From: an uncultured Flavobacteriales bacterium
GTDB taxonomy: Bacteria; Bacteroidota; Bacteroidia; Flavobacteriales_D; Crocinitomicaceae
Assembly: GCA_903935095.1 (NCBI GenBank)
Contig: CAIZQH010000021.1
Location: forward strand, 310,001-374,000
Direction: 5' to 3'
Length of the DNA: 64,000 nt
Below the pieces are notes generated by a model. It saw nothing but the letters and a program-made list of their open reading frames with translations, had not been told where the DNA came from and did not search any database. The position numbers and the translations under genes were made by a program. Positions 60,031 to 64,000 of this stretch are shown one piece after another (position 1 is the stretch's first letter; every line of letters starts with the position of its first letter).

Positions 60031-62961
60031 ATGAATAAGAAAGTCTATGTGTTTGGTTCTCTGATGATTGCAGGAATTATTTCTGTTGCCATCACTGCTT
60101 TTATGTTGTTTCCAATTGAAGGGACATACAAACAAGAAAGTTTGACTTCGTTGCAAGAGAAATCTTCTGATGATGCGATGGCTTGGTTAAGAGCTCGTTA
60201 CATCGATGTAACAACAGGTCAACCCGTTTCTTCTGAGAAATTAGCTCAGATTGACGGTCAAATCCGCAAAATGAAGAAATCAAAATCCATCGTTTTTGAA
60301 TCGATGGGTCCAGATAATATTGGTGGACGCACACGTGCGATTCAAACAGACAGATCTAACATTAACCGTCTTTGGGCAGGTGGTGTTTCAGGTGGACTAT
60401 TTGTTTCATCCAACAAAGGAAATACATGGGATCGCGTAGAGTCCTATTTCGCTGCAGGAGCAAATCCATTTATTTCTTCTATGACACAAACTCCTGACAA
60501 TACCGTATTCGTTGCTACTGGATCGAATAACGAAGGATGGAACGGAAACGGCGTTTGGTATTCAACGGATTTTGGAACGACTTGGGCTTCAATTCCAGGA
60601 ACTTCGAGTTGTACGGAAATTGTTAGTTCAGATGCAGATAACTATGTTTGGTTAGCAATGTCTAATGGTTTAAAAAAATGGAAGTTGGGTGATGCTTCTT
60701 TGACAGCTGTTACTGTTTCAGGAGCAAGTGGAGGATGTGCCGCTTTGCAAATTTCGAAAGATGGAAACTTAGTAGTTGCATCTTTTGGTGCCAACAAAAC
60801 ATATGTTTCTACAAATGCAGGAGCCAACTTCACCGATAAATCTGGTACAGCAGCAAATAATTTGGTTCCTAATGGTGCTTCGCGTATCGAATATGCGATT
60901 TCTCCAATCAAAAATTCTTCAAACCGATATTCCATATACGCTGTACGTACCAATAGCAATTTGATGAGTATGCACGTTTCTCACGATGATGGTCAAACAT
61001 GGAGTCAATTTGTCGGAGCATCGGCCCCACCAAATGAATTTGATATTTACCGTGATCAAGGAACATACAATAGCATTGTCAGTGTTGTTCCAAACGACCC
61101 AGAAATGATTTTAATTGGAGGAATTGATATTTGGAAATGGAAACAAATGGTGAATAATCCTCCTCAAGGTGGATTTGAAAAAATCAGTCAATGGTTTGTA
61201 TCACCGAACTCACCTATCTACGCTCATGCGGACAATCACGAAATGAAGTGGGATGCCAACAATCGTTTATACATCGGAAATGATGGCGGAATAGGTATTT
61301 CCAACAACTTTGGTGAAACATGGTTCCCTGCTAACAGAGGGTATAATGTTACTCAGTTTTACGGAATAGCTTTTGATAGAACGGGAGCAGTTATGGGGGG
61401 AGCTCAAGATAATGGTACACTTTACAACGACTTCAGTCTTTCAACTCCTCAAGAATTTAGAGAAGTAGGTGGTGGTGATGGATTTGAATGTGAGATTTCT
61501 TTTTTCAATCCTCGTGTGATGTTCTCTACGGTATACTACAATTCAATCTCCCGTTCAGGAGATAAAGGACAAACGTTCAGTACCTTCGTTCCAAATTTAC
61601 CTTCATCTTATGATCCAGCAGGAACGGATCAAAGCCCAAATCACCCCTTCCACTCAGAAATCTTTTTAGCGGAATACTATGATTTAAACTCTGAGGATTC
61701 AGTGACATTGATTCCGACAAAGAATTATGCAGCCGGTTCTATTATTCGTGTTCCATCCTTATCTTCTGGAGATTCCATTACGTATGTTGCTCCAACAGCA
61801 TTTTATTTTGACGATACACTGGATTGGGAACCTTCGTTAACAGTTGGTGGTGAAAACTTCGGTTTGAATGCGGCAACGGGTGAAACGGTTTCTATGGGTA
61901 GCGATACCGTGATTTATAATGTAGCTTGGGACACCGTACGTGTTCAAGATCCTTACCAATCATGGTTCCTTGTGTATGTGAACGCAAACAATGGTGAACT
62001 TTGGGGAACGAGAAATGCACTTAGATTAGCAGTAACAAACCCGCAATGGATTTGTGTAGCGAGAAACATCGGTGGCGGAAACTTTAACTCAGTTGATGTA
62101 GAATTCTCCAAAGATTTAAATCATTGTTACGTAAGTTCAGGAAATGGAGTTTGGAGAATTGATGGATTAGGATCTGTTTATACAAGTGATCCAAACTTCT
62201 TTTCGAAAGTTGGTTACATTACCTCGGGAAGTACAACAACGAATCCTTCTTTTACCACAGCAACAAAAATCACTTCAACTTCGTACGAAGGAATTGCAGT
62301 TAATCCGAACAACGGAAATGATATCATTTGCTTCGCAGGATTTAATGGTGTCAATCGTCGCAGTTTGAATGCAAATATGACAACACCTTCTTTCACTGCT
62401 TTAACGGCAATTACTACTCCTGGTGTTGCTTGCTACGACGGTATCATTGACCGTAATAATTCGGACATCATTGTTGTAGGAACATCAAGTGGAGCATTTA
62501 TTTCAACAAATGGAGGAGCTTCATGGGAAAATTCTTCTGCAGGATTTGAAGGAACTCCTGTTTACGAAGTACGTCAGTCATGGAGAACATTCTTAGAAGG
62601 AAATGGCCGTCCGGGAGAAATCTACCTAGGAACATTTGGACGTGGAATTTGGAGATCGACAGCATTCCTTGGACTCGATGAAAATGGTTCAACTGGTAAT
62701 GTGAAATTTGATTCTAAGTTAAAAACATACCCGAATCCAACACGCGACAATACAACGATCACGTTTGAATTAGCCAATGCTGGAATGGTAGAAATTCAAG
62801 TTTACTCCATTACAGGTCGTTTGGTTAAATCCATCAGAAAATCGATGGACGAAGGAACTAACGCGTTGCAAATTGAAGGAGATAACCTTGCTAATGGAAC
62901 ATACATTGTGAAATTCAATTCAGGAAAACAATCTGAATCTGTGAAATTCATCAAAATGTAA
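60031..62961 (+). CDS. large secreted Asp-box beta-propeller protein with T9SS sorting domain
   Basis: The 976-residue protein has an N-terminal membrane/signal segment (GSLMIAGIISVAITAFMLF). Long beta-propeller regions of the BNR/VPS10 kind follow, with Asp-box repeats SSNKGNTW, STDFGTTW, SHDDGQTW, SNNFGETW and STNGGASW between residues ~125 and 840. A T9SS type A sorting domain ends the protein (LKTYPNPTRDNTTITFEL, YSITGRLVKS, LANGTYIVKF). It should be exported to the surface. Ligand and activity are unknown. It stands alone between lipA and a strong terminator. Confidence 0.85.
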   Translation: MNKKVYVFGSLMIAGIISVAITAFMLFPIEGTYKQESLTSLQEKSSDDAMAWLRARYIDVTTGQPVSSEKLAQIDGQIRKMKKSKSIVFESMGPDNIGGRTRAIQTDRSNINRLWAGGVSGGLFVSSNKGNTWDRVESYFAAGANPFISSMTQTPDNTVFVATGSNNEGWNGNGVWYSTDFGTTWASIPGTSSCTEIVSSDADNYVWLAMSNGLKKWKLGDASLTAVTVSGASGGCAALQISKDGNLVVASFGANKTYVSTNAGANFTDKSGTAANNLVPNGASRIEYAISPIKNSSNRYSIYAVRTNSNLMSMHVSHDDGQTWSQFVGASAPPNEFDIYRDQGTYNSIVSVVPNDPEMILIGGIDIWKWKQMVNNPPQGGFEKISQWFVSPNSPIYAHADNHEMKWDANNRLYIGNDGGIGISNNFGETWFPANRGYNVTQFYGIAFDRTGAVMGGAQDNGTLYNDFSLSTPQEFREVGGGDGFECEISFFNPRVMFSTVYYNSISRSGDKGQTFSTFVPNLPSSYDPAGTDQSPNHPFHSEIFLAEYYDLNSEDSVTLIPTKNYAAGSIIRVPSLSSGDSITYVAPTAFYFDDTLDWEPSLTVGGENFGLNAATGETVSMGSDTVIYNVAWDTVRVQDPYQSWFLVYVNANNGELWGTRNALRLAVTNPQWICVARNIGGGNFNSVDVEFSKDLNHCYVSSGNGVWRIDGLGSVYTSDPNFFSKVGYITSGSTTTNPSFTTATKITSTSYEGIAVNPNNGNDIICFAGFNGVNRRSLNANMTTPSFTALTAITTPGVACYDGIIDRNNSDIIVVGTSSGAFISTNGGASWENSSAGFEGTPVYEVRQSWRTFLEGNGRPGEIYLGTFGRGIWRSTAFLGLDENGSTGNVKFDSKLKTYPNPTRDNTTITFELANAGMVEIQVYSITGRLVKSIRKSMDEGTNALQIEGDNLANGTYIVKFNSGKQSESVKFIKM

Positions 62962-62980
62962 TTCACAAGAACAAAAGAGT

Positions 62981-63008
62981 AAAAGGCGACTATTTGGTCG
63001 CCTTTTTT
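62981..63008 (+). terminator. rho-independent terminator after the T9SS Asp-box gene
   Basis: The stem AAAAGGCGAC/GTCGCCTTTT with loop TATTTG is followed by more T. It lies 19 bases after the stop. Confidence 0.9.
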
Positions 63009-63099
63009 ATTGGTTGAAGTTTTTATTCAAGAACAATGGATCTTGTTCCTTTTGCTTTGAAATGACTGGCTTTTCAGCTTTTCAATTTGGAAGGAGTGA

Positions 63100-63843
63100 T
63101 TACCTCGATGGTTTCACCTGACAACTGTCTTCGCAGCATTCGATAGAGGGAGAGGTATGTGATTCGTTTGAATCTATATGAATTTTGGGACTTATGCATG
63201 GAATGCCAAAATTCATACCACGTATGATCGTTAATGTACCAATCAAGGTAAGAAGCATTGCGATGATCGGTTTAGGTATGCGCACTTTCCAGTTGCTTTG
63301 TGCCATCAAAGGCATGATAAACATGGCGGGAAGTGTTCCGATTCCAAAAGCGGTCATGGAAAGGATGGAGGTAATGAGATTACCACTGGCTAAGGCATTA
63401 CTTAGACCGAGGTAAACCAATCCACAAGGCAAAAGTCCATTTGCGAGTCCAAATGAAAATGAACGATAGGCTAGGGGAAGTTCTTTTGTTTTTTGAAAAA
63501 TGACTTGGATCAATCGACTCATGTTTTTTGTCCATATTCCGATGATGGGCCATTGTTCAACCTTATCTGACCATGCCATTCCAATGATCAATATGCCACT
63601 AAGAATACTCAACCATTGCATCGTACTGAACAGTAAAATACTAAAGCCAAACATTCCGACGAACATCCCCAAAAAACTATAGCTGAATACTCTTCCGAAA
63701 TTGTATTTAACGACGCTTAAAATGCTTTTAAATTTAGTGGATCGATCAATTGGAAGGGCAAATACCAAGGGTCCACACATACCAATGCAATGAAAATTTG
63801 AAGCGAATCCAATCAAAAATCCGAAGAGCAGGTATGAGGTCAT
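63100..63843 (-). CDS. sulfite exporter TauE/SafE / DsbD-like membrane protein
   Basis: The 247-residue protein has six or seven membrane helices. The N-terminal half contains FHCIGMCGPLVFALP (~17-31) and the second half GLANGLLPCGLVYLGLSNALA (~130-150), the paired Cys/Pro-containing repeats typical of the DsbD-type and UreH/SafE membrane families. The C-terminal tail has CCEDSC and could bind metal. In Bacteroidota such genes end the cbb3 oxidase assembly clusters and may help in copper or thiol handling. Its start overlaps the upstream FixH-like gene by four bases. Confidence 0.85.
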   Translation of the reverse strand: MTSYLLFGFLIGFASNFHCIGMCGPLVFALPIDRSTKFKSILSVVKYNFGRVFSYSFLGMFVGMFGFSILLFSTMQWLSILSGILIIGMAWSDKVEQWPIIGIWTKNMSRLIQVIFQKTKELPLAYRSFSFGLANGLLPCGLVYLGLSNALASGNLITSILSMTAFGIGTLPAMFIMPLMAQSNWKVRIPKPIIAMLLTLIGTLTIIRGMNFGIPCISPKIHIDSNESHTSPSIECCEDSCQVKPSR

Positions 63844-64000
63844 TTATTATACCAGATAAGTTCTTGCAAATAGGATTGGTTCCTTACCTCGTAGTGAATT
63901 TGAATTTGATAATTTCCTTTTTTCAATTTGGCTGAAAGGATTCCAGCAGGGACTACTTGATTTTTTATGTTAAAGTCTGCCTTTTCGTCGTTCATGCGCA
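63840..64000 (-). CDS. FixH-like protein, C-terminal part (5' end outside window)
   Basis: A minus-strand frame runs in from the right edge and ends with TGA at 63840-63842, overlapping the TauE/SafE start (ATGA). About 53 residues are visible: a polar beta-rich C-terminus with GILSAKLKKGNYQIQIHY and a final QELIWYNK. This resembles the end of FixH/CcoH proteins, small membrane partners in assembling cbb3 cytochrome oxidase. The Met at 63995 is probably internal. The assignment rests on short sequence plus the neighbour. Confidence 0.65.
   Translation of the reverse strand, partial: RMNDEKADFNIKNQVVPAGILSAKLKKGNYQIQIHYEVRNQSYLQELIWYNK

Noticed and set aside
63031-63048. Hairpin GAACAA/TTGTTC as terminator of the TauE/SafE gene
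   Set aside because: The six-pair stem is AT-rich with no clean T-run on the minus strand, so it is too weak to call.

Overview
The window is a gene-dense, AT-rich stretch of chromosome from a member of the Bacteroidota, most likely order Flavobacteriales; a Crocinitomicaceae/Fluviicola-like organism is my guess from gene content, not a demonstrated placement. The evidence for the phylum is: type IX secretion (T9SS) C-terminal sorting domains on several exported proteins; a fused LpxC-FabZ; promoters of the TTG/TTTG - N19-21 - TAnnTTTG type; few recognisable Shine-Dalgarno sequences; and typical families such as DUF4924, DUF1987/SiaC, DUF4159, DUF4956, Porin_10 and PorE-like OmpA lipoproteins. 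I see no prophage, insertion sequence, CRISPR array, rRNA or integrase. This is mainly core genome, not an island.

Layout. 1-2.4 kb: end of nadK, then two exported peptidyl-prolyl isomerases, one a cyclophilin-FKBP fusion. 2.4-5.8 kb (minus): T9SS cargo, DUF4159, DMT transporter, ribD. 6-8.2 kb (plus): MscS channel, hotdog thioesterase, DUF1295 membrane protein. 8.2-9.7 kb (minus): a 53-aa membrane protein with a TTG start, DUF1569 protein, diacylglycerol kinase-like protein. 9.8-12.7 kb (plus): unknown protein, tRNA-Glu, rpsT, Porin_10. 12.8-17.6 kb (minus): sucD, FKBP lipoprotein, methyltransferase, pRiA4b ORF-3-like acidic protein, CCA/poly(A) polymerase-type nucleotidyltransferase, RRM protein with an acidic tail. 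18-19.8 kb (plus): SiaC-like protein, small protein, OmpH-like lipoprotein, DUF4924.

19.8-29.7 kb is one long minus-strand run: a VTC-domain protein and DUF4956 partner, lpxK, punA, gatB, two TlpA-like thioredoxins, lpxH, tsaE, alanine dehydrogenase and a stand-alone HsdR-N domain protein. Most neighbours overlap by 1-41 bases. 29.8-36.9 kb (plus): purT, M61 peptidase, Asp-box protein, ung, hemE, OmpA-like protein. 37-41.1 kb (minus): queE, PorE-like lipoprotein, UbiA-family prenyltransferase, maf. 41.2-44.6 kb (plus): T9SS cargo and a TonB-dependent receptor. 44.6-55.1 kb (minus): cinA, rlmD, lpxA, lpxC/fabZ, lpxD, an unknown anchored protein, trxA, uvrA, rfbC. 55.2-64 kb: dacB and ddl (convergent), a PlsC-type acyltransferase, lipA, a large T9SS Asp-box protein, and at the right edge a TauE/SafE-DsbD-like membrane protein behind the end of a FixH-like gene, which suggests a cbb3 oxidase assembly locus beyond the edge.

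Taken together, the window builds the envelope (five lipid A genes lpxA, C, D, H and K; peptidoglycan genes ddl and dacB; acyltransferase; porin; TonB receptor; T9SS parts and cargo) and keeps tRNA, RNA, nucleotide and cofactor metabolism running. No obviously new defence or mobile system is visible. The points most worth checking are: many start codons sitting 3-6 bases after a TAnnTTTG box, which predicts leaderless mRNAs; an RlmD that has lost all iron-sulfur cysteines; a hidden 53-aa membrane protein; and the VTC-DUF4956 pair.
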